The notes below the pieces were generated by a model. That model saw nothing but the letters and a program-made list of their open reading frames with translations, was not told the DNA's origin and made no database searches. A stretch of 6,007 nucleotides of DNA from Candidatus Colimonas fimequi. GTDB taxonomy: Bacteria; Bacillota; Clostridia; Peptostreptococcales; Anaerovoracaceae. How positions within the stretch are numbered: position 1 is the stretch's first letter; each line of letters begins with the position of its first letter. Position numbers and translations under genes: made by a program. Location: positions 1-6,007 of the forward strand of contig JAGHTQ010000222.1 of NCBI GenBank assembly GCA_018065295.1, in the 5' to 3' direction. Positions 1-5,724 of the stretch are shown in pieces.

Positions 1-347
1 TCTGCAGATAAGCCGAGAGAGCCGCCAATGATTAAATCAATAGTGCTCTTGCCCTGAAGTCCCAGGTCAGCAATCTTGTCCGCCAGCTGCTCAGACGTGA
101 GAGATTTACCCTTGATTTCCAAAGTAATCACATAATCTGACGGCTTGATCTTACCCAGAATTTCCTTGCCTTCGGCAACCTTAACGGCCTCTTCATCGGC
201 CGCTGATGGGTTGGCTCTAAGTGGGCTCTCCTTCAGCTCGATGATATTCAGTGTGCAAAATCTGCTCAGTCTCTTGCTATATTCCTTAATGGCATCCTGC
301 CAGTATTTCTCCTTTAATTTGCCTATGCAAATTACGTTTATATTCAT
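1..347 (-). CDS. rlmH: RlmH, 23S rRNA (pseudouridine1915-N3)-methyltransferase, partial (C-terminus beyond window)
   Basis: The product is a small cytoplasmic SPOUT-class methyltransferase. By family knowledge it uses S-adenosylmethionine to methylate N3 of pseudouridine 1915 in helix 69 of 23S rRNA on assembled 70S ribosomes. I translated 115 complete codons. The N-terminus MNINVICIGKLKEKYW matches the typical RlmH opening. The segment KPSDYVITLEIKGK (residues 68-81) matches the conserved core, and IIGGSLGL (106-113) is the SAM-binding glycine-rich loop of the SPOUT knot. The family is about 159 residues, so roughly 44 C-terminal residues lie off the left edge. The start ATG is at 347-345. 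It is preceded by AGGAG (complement of 353-357), which overlaps the TAG stop of the upstream hydrolase gene. The two genes are 8 bp apart and very likely co-transcribed and translationally coupled. Nothing looks damaged in the visible part. Confidence 0.95.
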   Translation of the reverse strand, partial: MNINVICIGKLKEKYWQDAIKEYSKRLSRFCTLNIIELKESPLRANPSAADEEAVKVAEGKEILGKIKPSDYVITLEIKGKSLTSEQLADKIADLGLQGKSTIDLIIGGSLGLSA

Positions 348-355
348 ATTATCTC

Positions 356-1156
356 CTACTTCTCGATAACGAAAACGTCGCTTCTTCTGTCGCGATGTGC
401 CACCTCAATCTGCAGGTCTCCCCCAGGGATGACACCGTGCTCAAACAGCGTGTTTCTAACGGCTAACATAGCCACGGACGGATCGTTGTTCTCGTGACTT
501 AAGTGGCCGAGAAGCACCTGACGAGGCTTAGGAACTGCCTTGTGAATGTGGGCAAGACCCTTGCCGCAGGTCACGTTGGATAAGTGTCCCTGCTCGCCGA
601 GAATTCTCCGCTTAAGTGGGTATGGATAACGACCCATGAGGAGTATTTCTTCCTCGTGGTTTGACTCGAGAACCAAAAGGTCCGCGTCTGCCATCTCTGC
701 TAAATTCTCATCGCTAAGGAATCCTGAGTCGGTGAGAATTGTTACTTGACAGCCGCCGTGCATAATAGAAAATCCTACCGGCTCTGCAGCGTCGTGACTT
801 ACTGCGAAAGGTCTTACAGTGAATGCTCCGATCTGGAATTCTTCCCCTGTATTAAATACTCTTCTCTTCTCGCTAGAAACCGGACGTTCGTTAGCCATCC
901 ATGTGCCGGCGTTAGCGTATGCAAGAACGTTCGGCAGTTTCTTAGTCACTACTGGAATACTCTTAACATGGTCGATGTGTTCGTGAGTAATAAGGAGAGC
1001 GGCCACGTCTTCAGCAGGTGTGTCTGTGTCCTCAAGGCACTGAAAAATCTTCTTCCCAGAGATGCCTGCATCTATTAAAATTGCTGTTTCCTCGTCCTTC
1101 ACCATGTAGCAGTTACCGCTGCTTCCGCTGGCAAAAGAACAAAATTTAATGGCCAT
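356..1156 (-). CDS. walJ: YycJ/WalJ-type metallo-beta-lactamase-fold hydrolase
   Basis: This is a cytoplasmic MBL-fold metal-dependent hydrolase of 266 residues, close to the roughly 264 of Bacillus WalJ (YycJ). The opening MAIKFCSFASGSSGNCY is characteristic of this subgroup. Metal-binding signatures are present in order: THEHIDH (57-63, the HxHxDH motif), His121 in AVSHDA, Asp143 in TDSG, and His218 in LGHLSH. ESNHE (164-168) and GHLSN (190-194) are further subgroup motifs. No signal peptide or membrane segment is visible. An open frame continues 30 codons upstream, but I chose ATG 1156-1154 because conserved sequence starts there and AGGAG (complement of 1166-1170) lies 9 bp away. The real substrate is uncertain: WalJ-family members are linked to cell wall/division coordination and resemble nucleases. 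In Bacillus this gene belongs to the walRKHIJ-htrC-rlmH cluster. Here rlmH follows directly, and purL lies upstream in the opposite direction instead of walRKHI. The symbol is by similarity only. Confidence 0.85.
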   Translation of the reverse strand: MAIKFCSFASGSSGNCYMVKDEETAILIDAGISGKKIFQCLEDTDTPAEDVAALLITHEHIDHVKSIPVVTKKLPNVLAYANAGTWMANERPVSSEKRRVFNTGEEFQIGAFTVRPFAVSHDAAEPVGFSIMHGGCQVTILTDSGFLSDENLAEMADADLLVLESNHEEEILLMGRYPYPLKRRILGEQGHLSNVTCGKGLAHIHKAVPKPRQVLLGHLSHENNDPSVAMLAVRNTLFEHGVIPGGDLQIEVAHRDRRSDVFVIEK

Positions 1157-1180
1157 ACCGTCCGTCTCCTTTCGGTGTTT

Positions 1181-1209
1181 ACGATACATTATATGGCTGT
1201 AAAAGTCAA
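1181..1209 (-). promoter_or_regulatory. Possible promoter(s) for the walJ-rlmH pair
   Basis: Two overlapping sigma-A-like arrangements are visible on the minus strand. One is TTGACT (complement of 1204-1209), a 17-bp spacer, then TATCGT (complement of 1181-1186). The other is a perfect TATAAT (complement of 1188-1193) with no good -35 at normal spacing; TTGACT is only 10 bp and TTGCAA 21 bp upstream of it. Either would give a short leader before the walJ ribosome binding site. I cannot say which is used. Confidence 0.4.
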
Positions 1210-1215
1210 TTGAGT

Positions 1216-1235
1216 TGCAATTGTACACGATTGCA
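1216..1235. repeat. Imperfect 20-bp palindrome in the divergent intergenic region
   Basis: TGCAAT (1216-1221) and ATTGCA (1230-1235) are perfect inverted arms around an 8-bp centre that is itself partly symmetrical, so 16 of 20 positions obey the dyad. It lies just upstream of the candidate walJ promoter and about 90-110 bp upstream of the purL -10 box. The form fits a dimeric regulator's site, but no specific regulator can be named. It could also be chance in an AT-rich spacer. Confidence 0.35.
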
Positions 1236-1240
1236 TTTAG

Positions 1241-1285
1241 AAACACGAACGATTATATCGAACGACATATATAATGTTCGCGAAA
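1241..1285. promoter_or_regulatory. Candidate PurR-type operator: three CGAAC boxes
   Basis: CGAACGA occurs twice as a direct repeat (1246-1252 and 1259-1265, 13 bp apart). An inverted copy reads CGAACATT on the minus strand (complement of 1273-1280). From memory, the Bacillus PurR box is AWWWCCGAACWWT. The boxes at 1241-1253 and 1273-1285 (minus) each match 10 of 13 positions, and the middle one (1254-1266) matches 9. The outer two are inverted with a 19-bp gap, slightly longer than the 16-17 bp known for Bacillus. They sit 39-83 bp upstream of the purL -10 box, ahead of a purine operon, which is the expected context. PurR control, relieved by PRPP, is an inference; no purR gene is in view. 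Confidence 0.45.
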
Positions 1286-1301
1286 CGTTGGAATTTCAAC
1301 G
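1286..1301. repeat. Small dyad CGTTG-N6-CAACG next to the purL promoter
   Basis: CGTTG (1286-1290) and CAACG (1297-1301) are perfect inverted arms around GAATTT. The dyad ends 22 bp before the purL -10 box, so it covers or abuts the -35 region. It could be an operator half-site arrangement or part of a larger PurR footprint; chance occurrence is possible with 5-bp arms. Confidence 0.3.
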
Positions 1302-1302
1302 A

Positions 1303-1329
1303 TTTTAGATACAAAAAAGTTGCTATAAT
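1303..1329 (+). promoter_or_regulatory. Extended -10 promoter for the purL-purE-purM operon
   Basis: A perfect -10 TATAAT lies at 1324-1329 with the TG extension one base upstream (TGCTATAAT, 1321-1329). The -35 is weak: TTTAGA at 1303-1308 with a 15-bp spacer is the best hexamer I see, and the extended -10 would compensate. Transcription would start near 1336, leaving a leader of about 57 nt before the purL ATG. That is too short for a purine riboswitch, so control is more likely at initiation through upstream operators. Confidence 0.65.
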
Positions 1330-1392
1330 CCGTGAAAAGTGCTAACATTAAGGTGTCAAACTATGGTTATTCTATAGAGAAGGAGATTCTAT

Positions 1393-4300
1393 ATGGTAAG
1401 AAGAATATACGTAGAAAAGAAAACAGGCTTCGACGTTGAGGCACAGGCCCTGTTTGAAGATGTAAGAGAAAATCTGCATCTTAACAATCTTGAAGGAGTA
1501 AGAATCCTCAACCGTTACGACGTTGATGGTATTGATGACGCAACTTATGAAGCTGCTAAGTCAACTGTTTTCGCAGAAGCGGCAATCGACCAGATTTATG
1601 AAGAAGAAATGCCAGAAATCGGCAACGCTGCATTTTTCGCAGTTGAATACCTGCCAGGTCAGTACGACCAGAGAGCAGACTCAGCAGCACAGTGTATCAA
1701 GCTGATGAACGGTAAGGCAGACGCTACAGTTAAGTTCGCTAGAGTATATGTAATTGACGGAGATCTGACTGAAGAACAGATGACTACACTGAGAAACTAC
1801 TGTGTTAACCCTGTAGATTCACAGTTCGCAGAGATGGCTAAGCCAGAGAGTCTTGATCTCGAAACAACTGTACCAGAAGACGTGGCTATCATCGAAGGTT
1901 TCAATGCAATGGATGAAGATGCATTAGAAGCTTATCGTAAGGAAATGGGATTCGCAATGAGCCCAGCAGACATCAAGTTCGTTCAGGAATACTTCTCAAA
2001 TGATGAGAAGAGAGAACCATCACTGACAGAACTTAGAGTAATCGACACTTATTGGTCAGACCACTGCAGACATACTACATTCAACACAACTCTTGAAGAT
2101 GTTGAATTCGAAGATAGCCAGTACGGCGAAATCGTTAAGGCTGCTTTCGCAGAATACATGGACATGAGAAAGGACGTTTACGGAGATCGTGACAAGAACC
2201 TTTGCTTAATGGATATGGCATGTATCGGCGCTAAGTACCTGAAGAAGCATGACAAGGTTGATAACCTTGACGAATCAGAAGAAATTAACGCTTGCTCAAT
2301 CAAGGTTAAGGCGAAGATCGACGGTAAGGAAGAAGATTGGCTGGTAATGTTCAAGAACGAAACACATAACCACCCAACTGAAATCGAACCTTTCGGTGGC
2401 GCAGCTACTTGCCTTGGCGGCGCAATCAGAGACCCACTCTCAGGCAGAGTATATGTATACCAGGCAATGAGAGTTACAGGTGCTGCAGACCCTAGAGTAC
2501 CTGTAGAAGATACAATCACAGGCAAGCTGCCTCAGCGTAAGATCACTCAGACAGCTGCTGCTGGTTACAGTTCATATGGTAACCAGATCGGCCTTGCAAC
2601 TGGTCTTGTTGATGAAATCTATCACGACAACTACGTTGCTAAGAGAATGGAAATCGGTGCTGTAGTTGGTGCTGCTCCTGCAGACCATGTTATCCGTAAG
2701 GTTCCACAGAAGGGTGACCTGATCGTTCTCGTAGGTGGAAGAACTGGTAGAGACGGTTGCGGTGGTGCAACAGGCTCATCAAAGGAACACACAGAAGAAT
2801 CAATCAACACTTGTGGTGCTGAAGTTCAGAAGGGTAATCCTCCTGTTGAGAGAAATATCCAGAGAATGTTCAGACGTAAGGAAGTTGCTACACTCATCAA
2901 GAGATGTAACGACTTCGGTGCAGGCGGTGTATCAGTAGCAATCGGCGAACTGGCTGACGGCCTTGATATCAACCTGGATCTGGTTAAGAAGAAGTATGAC
3001 GGCCTTGATGGTACTGAACTGGCAATCTCAGAATCACAGGAGAGAATGGCAGTAGTAGTAGAAGCTGACAAGGCTGAAGAATTCATGAAGTATGCAGACG
3101 AAGAGAATCTGGAATCAGCTGTAGTTGCTGAAGTAACTGATACTAACAGAGTAAGAATGTACTGGAGAGAAAAGTGCATCCTGGATCTGAACAGAGACTT
3201 CCTCAACACTAATGGTGCTCAGCAGTTCGCTAAGGCAATGGCTGCAAATCAGAACCTGAAGGACGTTGAGATTCTGGACATCTTCGAAGAAACTAAGACT
3301 AAGGAAGAACTCCTCGTTGACCTGAACTGCTGCAGCAAGAAGGGCCTCATCGAGAGATTCGACTCAACAATCGGTGCAGCAACAGTTCTGATGCCACTTG
3401 GTGGTAAGTACCAGCTTTCACCTGCAGCAGGTATGGCAGCTAAGCTTCCTGTAATAGATGGCGAAACTGAAACTGCAACAATCATGGCTTACGGCTATGA
3501 CCCACAGCTTTCAACAAAGAGCCCATTCCACGGCGCACTCTATGCAGTAATTGATTCAGCTACTAAGATTGCAGCTCTGGGTGGTGACTACCGTAAGATC
3601 AGACTTACATTCCAGGAATACTTCGAGAAGCTGGGTACTAACCCTACAAGATGGGGTAAGCCAATGGCTTCACTTCTGGGCGCACTGAAGGTTCAGAAGG
3701 AACTTGAAATTCCTGCAATCGGTGGTAAGGACTCAATGTCAGGTACATTCATGGACATCGACGTTCCACCTACACTTACGTCATTCGCAATTACAACAAT
3801 CGATGCAGCAGAAGTTATCTCAACTGAATTCAAGAGCGAAGACAGCCAGCTGGTTGTAGTAGCAGCTCCAGTTCATGATGACGGCATCATCGACTTTGAT
3901 GTTTATAAGAAGAACATGCTGAAGGTTAGAGAACTGGCAGAAGCTGGCAAGATTCTGGCAGCTAACACAATCGGCAGAGGCGGCCTCTATATCTCACTGG
4001 TAAAGATGGCAGTTGGTAACGGTATCGGCGCTAACGTAACACCAAACGGCGACGTTCTGGCACCTGCATACGGTTCAATCGTTCTCGAAATCCCTGCTGG
4101 TGAAGACGTAGCTGCACTCTTTGCAGGCTCAGCTTACGAAGTAATCGGTACAACTACTGCTGACGGCATGCTGACAGTTAACGGCGAAGCAGAAGACGTT
4201 GCTGGCATCATCAAGAAGTGGCAGGAACCTATCGAAGGCGTATTCCCAGTAAGAACTAAGGAATTCAGAGACAAGGCAGACACTACAGAAGTAGCACAGC

Positions 4301-5145
4301 CACTGTTCACTGAGAGAAATACAGCTACTCCACTGATCAAGGTTGTTAAGCCAAAGGTTGTTATCCCAACATTCCCTGGCACTAACTGTGAAGTAGATAC
4401 AGCAAGAGCATTCAGAAGAGCTGGAGCAGAAGCTGATATCCACATCATCAGAAACCTGACTACAGAACAGCTTGAAGATTCAATCGCTGAACTGGAACAG
4501 AAGATCAGACAGAGCCAGATCATCATGCTCCCAGGCGGCTTCTCAGGTGGTGACGAACCAGACGGTTCAGCTAAGTTCATCACAGCTGTATTCAAGAACC
4601 CAAGCATCAAGGATGCTGTAGCAGATCTCCTCGAGAACAGAGATGGTCTCATGCTCGGTATCTGTAACGGTTTCCAGGCTCTTATCAAGCTGGGTCTCGT
4701 ACCAGAAGGTAAGATTGTTGACGGAACAGAAGACAGCCCAACACTGACATACAACACAATCGGCAGACACGCATCATGCCTGGTTAGAACTGGTATCACA
4801 TCAGTTAAGTCACCATGGCTTGCTGGCGTTAACGCTGGAGACGTATACACAGTTCCAATCTCACACGGTGAAGGTAGATTCATCGCTAAGCCAGAAGTAG
4901 TTGAGAGACTCTTCGCTAACGGTCAGGTTGCAACTCAGTACGTTGACTTCGATGGTAAGCCATCAATGGATATCGCATTCAACCCTAACGGTTCAGTAAT
5001 GGCAATCGAGGGTATCACATCACCAGACGGTAGAGTTCTTGGTAAGATGGGTCACTCAGAGAGAATCGGTGTGAACCTTTATAAGAACGTAATCGGCGAG
5101 AAGGATCAGAAGATCTTCGAATCAGGTGTTAATTACTTTAAATAA
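1393..5145 (+). CDS. purL: PurL, single-chain phosphoribosylformylglycinamidine (FGAM) synthase with fused glutaminase
   Basis: This cytoplasmic enzyme catalyses step four of de novo purine synthesis: FGAR + ATP + glutamine gives FGAM + ADP + Pi + glutamate. It is the large single-polypeptide form, in which PurS-, PurL- and PurQ-like parts are fused, unlike the three-subunit Bacillus enzyme. The 1250 residues fit the roughly 1240-residue streptococcal/clostridial type. Visible domains are a PurS-like N-terminus opening VRRIYVEKKTGFDV, and a linker motif YWSDHCRHTTF (220-230). The first synthase half follows with FKNETHNHPTEIEPFGG (320-336), GGRTGRDGCGGATGS (448-462) and NDFGAGGV (506-513). 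The second half has RFDSTIGAATVLMPLGG from 655 and GGKDSMSGT from 777. A class I glutaminase domain runs from about 986 with nucleophile Cys1091 in GICNGFQ and His1221/Glu1223 in GHSERIG. All key residues are present. AAGGAG (1380-1385) lies 7 bp before the ATG. The gene heads the operon and ends in three in-frame stops. Confidence 0.97.
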   Translation: MVRRIYVEKKTGFDVEAQALFEDVRENLHLNNLEGVRILNRYDVDGIDDATYEAAKSTVFAEAAIDQIYEEEMPEIGNAAFFAVEYLPGQYDQRADSAAQCIKLMNGKADATVKFARVYVIDGDLTEEQMTTLRNYCVNPVDSQFAEMAKPESLDLETTVPEDVAIIEGFNAMDEDALEAYRKEMGFAMSPADIKFVQEYFSNDEKREPSLTELRVIDTYWSDHCRHTTFNTTLEDVEFEDSQYGEIVKAAFAEYMDMRKDVYGDRDKNLCLMDMACIGAKYLKKHDKVDNLDESEEINACSIKVKAKIDGKEEDWLVMFKNETHNHPTEIEPFGGAATCLGGAIRDPLSGRVYVYQAMRVTGAADPRVPVEDTITGKLPQRKITQTAAAGYSSYGNQIGLATGLVDEIYHDNYVAKRMEIGAVVGAAPADHVIRKVPQKGDLIVLVGGRTGRDGCGGATGSSKEHTEESINTCGAEVQKGNPPVERNIQRMFRRKEVATLIKRCNDFGAGGVSVAIGELADGLDINLDLVKKKYDGLDGTELAISESQERMAVVVEADKAEEFMKYADEENLESAVVAEVTDTNRVRMYWREKCILDLNRDFLNTNGAQQFAKAMAANQNLKDVEILDIFEETKTKEELLVDLNCCSKKGLIERFDSTIGAATVLMPLGGKYQLSPAAGMAAKLPVIDGETETATIMAYGYDPQLSTKSPFHGALYAVIDSATKIAALGGDYRKIRLTFQEYFEKLGTNPTRWGKPMASLLGALKVQKELEIPAIGGKDSMSGTFMDIDVPPTLTSFAITTIDAAEVISTEFKSEDSQLVVVAAPVHDDGIIDFDVYKKNMLKVRELAEAGKILAANTIGRGGLYISLVKMAVGNGIGANVTPNGDVLAPAYGSIVLEIPAGEDVAALFAGSAYEVIGTTTADGMLTVNGEAEDVAGIIKKWQEPIEGVFPVRTKEFRDKADTTEVAQPLFTERNTATPLIKVVKPKVVIPTFPGTNCEVDTARAFRRAGAEADIHIIRNLTTEQLEDSIAELEQKIRQSQIIMLPGGFSGGDEPDGSAKFITAVFKNPSIKDAVADLLENRDGLMLGICNGFQALIKLGLVPEGKIVDGTEDSPTLTYNTIGRHASCLVRTGITSVKSPWLAGVNAGDVYTVPISHGEGRFIAKPEVVERLFANGQVATQYVDFDGKPSMDIAFNPNGSVMAIEGITSPDGRVLGKMGHSERIGVNLYKNVIGEKDQKIFESGVNYFK

Positions 5146-5157
5146 TAATAGCAATCC

Positions 5158-5188
5158 GCGAGGGTCAGTCCTTCAGGTCTGACCCCGC
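5158..5188 (+). terminator. Strong hairpin between purL and purE (attenuator, leaky terminator or processing/stability element)
   Basis: GGGTCAG (5162-5168) pairs perfectly with CTGACCC (5179-5185). Inside it, after one T-T mismatch, CC pairs with GG around a TTCA tetraloop. Outside it, GCG (5158-5160) pairs with CGC (5186-5188) past a bulged A5161. That is about 12 mostly G-C pairs. It starts 12 nt after the purL stop and ends 27 nt before the purE start. The downstream sequence ACCTATTTTAAG lacks a clean U-run, so efficient intrinsic termination is doubtful. purE and purM continue on the same strand with no clear new promoter, so partial read-through or 3'-end protection of purL mRNA is more likely. 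Confidence 0.6.
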
Positions 5189-5215
5189 ACCTATTTTAAG
5201 AAAGAGGTATATATT

Positions 5216-5710
5216 ATGGCAGACCTTAAAGTAGCAATCGTCATGGGTAGCAAATCAGATTACCCTGTAGTAGCTAAGGCTGAGCAGAAACTGGCAGAAT
5301 TCGGTGTTCAGTATGAGACAAGAATCATCTCAGCACACAGAACTCCTAAGCAGGCAGAAGAATTCGCAGCAAACGCAGAAATGAATGGATTCGGTGCTAT
5401 TATCGCAGCAGCTGGTAAGGCAGCTCACCTGGCAGGCGTTCTGGCAGCAACAACAGCACTTCCAGTAATCGGTATTCCAATGAAGTCAAGCACTCTTGAC
5501 GGTCTTGATTCACTCCTCTCAGTAGTACAGATGCCTAAGGGCGTTCCAGTAGCAACTGTTGCTATCGACGGTGCAGAGAACGCAGCAATCCTGGCAGTAC
5601 AGATTCTGGCAACAGGAAATCCTGAACTGAGACAGAAGATCAAGGACTTCAAGAAGGCGCAGGAAGAAGAAATCGTAGCTCTCGATAAGGAATTTAACGA
5701 AGGTAAATAA
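5216..5710 (+). CDS. purE: PurE, class I N5-carboxyaminoimidazole ribonucleotide mutase
   Basis: PurE converts N5-CAIR (made from AIR by PurK) to CAIR in the cytoplasm, usually as a homo-octamer. The 164 residues are normal for class I PurE. Motifs are visible in order: IVMGSKSD (8-15, with phosphate-binding Ser12 and Asp15), SAHRTP (39-44, with His41 equivalent to E. coli His45), AAAGKAAHLAG (64-74, His71 equivalent to E. coli His75), PVIGIPMKSSTLDGLDSLLSVVQMP (from 83) and GVPVATVAI (109-117). The active-site loop differs from the common AGAGGAAHLPG by three substitutions, including Lys68 for Gly and Ala73 for Pro. I believe this is a lineage variant, not a defect. The Treponema class II form is excluded by the SAHRT and AAHL motifs. 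The ribosome binding site is AAAGAGG (5201-5207), 8 bp before the ATG. purK is not visible in the window and may lie elsewhere. purM follows after 14 bp. Confidence 0.96.
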   Translation: MADLKVAIVMGSKSDYPVVAKAEQKLAEFGVQYETRIISAHRTPKQAEEFAANAEMNGFGAIIAAAGKAAHLAGVLAATTALPVIGIPMKSSTLDGLDSLLSVVQMPKGVPVATVAIDGAENAAILAVQILATGNPELRQKIKDFKKAQEEEIVALDKEFNEGK

Positions 5711-5724
5711 TTGGAGGAATAGAA

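Noticed and set aside
145..369. Plus-strand 74-codon open frame over rlmH
   Set aside because: It is antisense to the conserved RlmH coding sequence, serine/leucine-rich and without a convincing start signal.
746..1078. Plus-strand 110-codon open frame inside walJ
   Set aside because: It lies wholly antisense to a clearly conserved gene, and its cysteine-rich translation resembles no family I know; it is a shadow frame.
1157..1246. Thirty-codon N-terminal extension of the WalJ-like frame starting at an upstream ATG
   Set aside because: It has no family-like sequence or good ribosome binding site, overlaps promoter-like and palindromic DNA, and the internal ATG at 1156 has AGGAG at 9 bp and starts the conserved MAIKFCSFASGSSGN.
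1270..1275. Extra plus-strand TATAAT as a second purL promoter
   Set aside because: No acceptable -35 or TG extension is found at proper spacing; the hexamer lies within the CGAAC box cluster and AT-rich DNA.
1330..1392. Purine or other riboswitch in the purL leader
   Set aside because: The leader from the predicted start to the ATG is only about 57 nt, with one weak 6-bp stem and none of the conserved junction sequences of purine or PRPP riboswitches.
4134..4883. Minus-strand 249-codon open frame inside purL
   Set aside because: Long antisense frames are expected opposite a gene with such a restricted codon set; the translation is low-complexity serine/proline/leucine without recognisable motifs.
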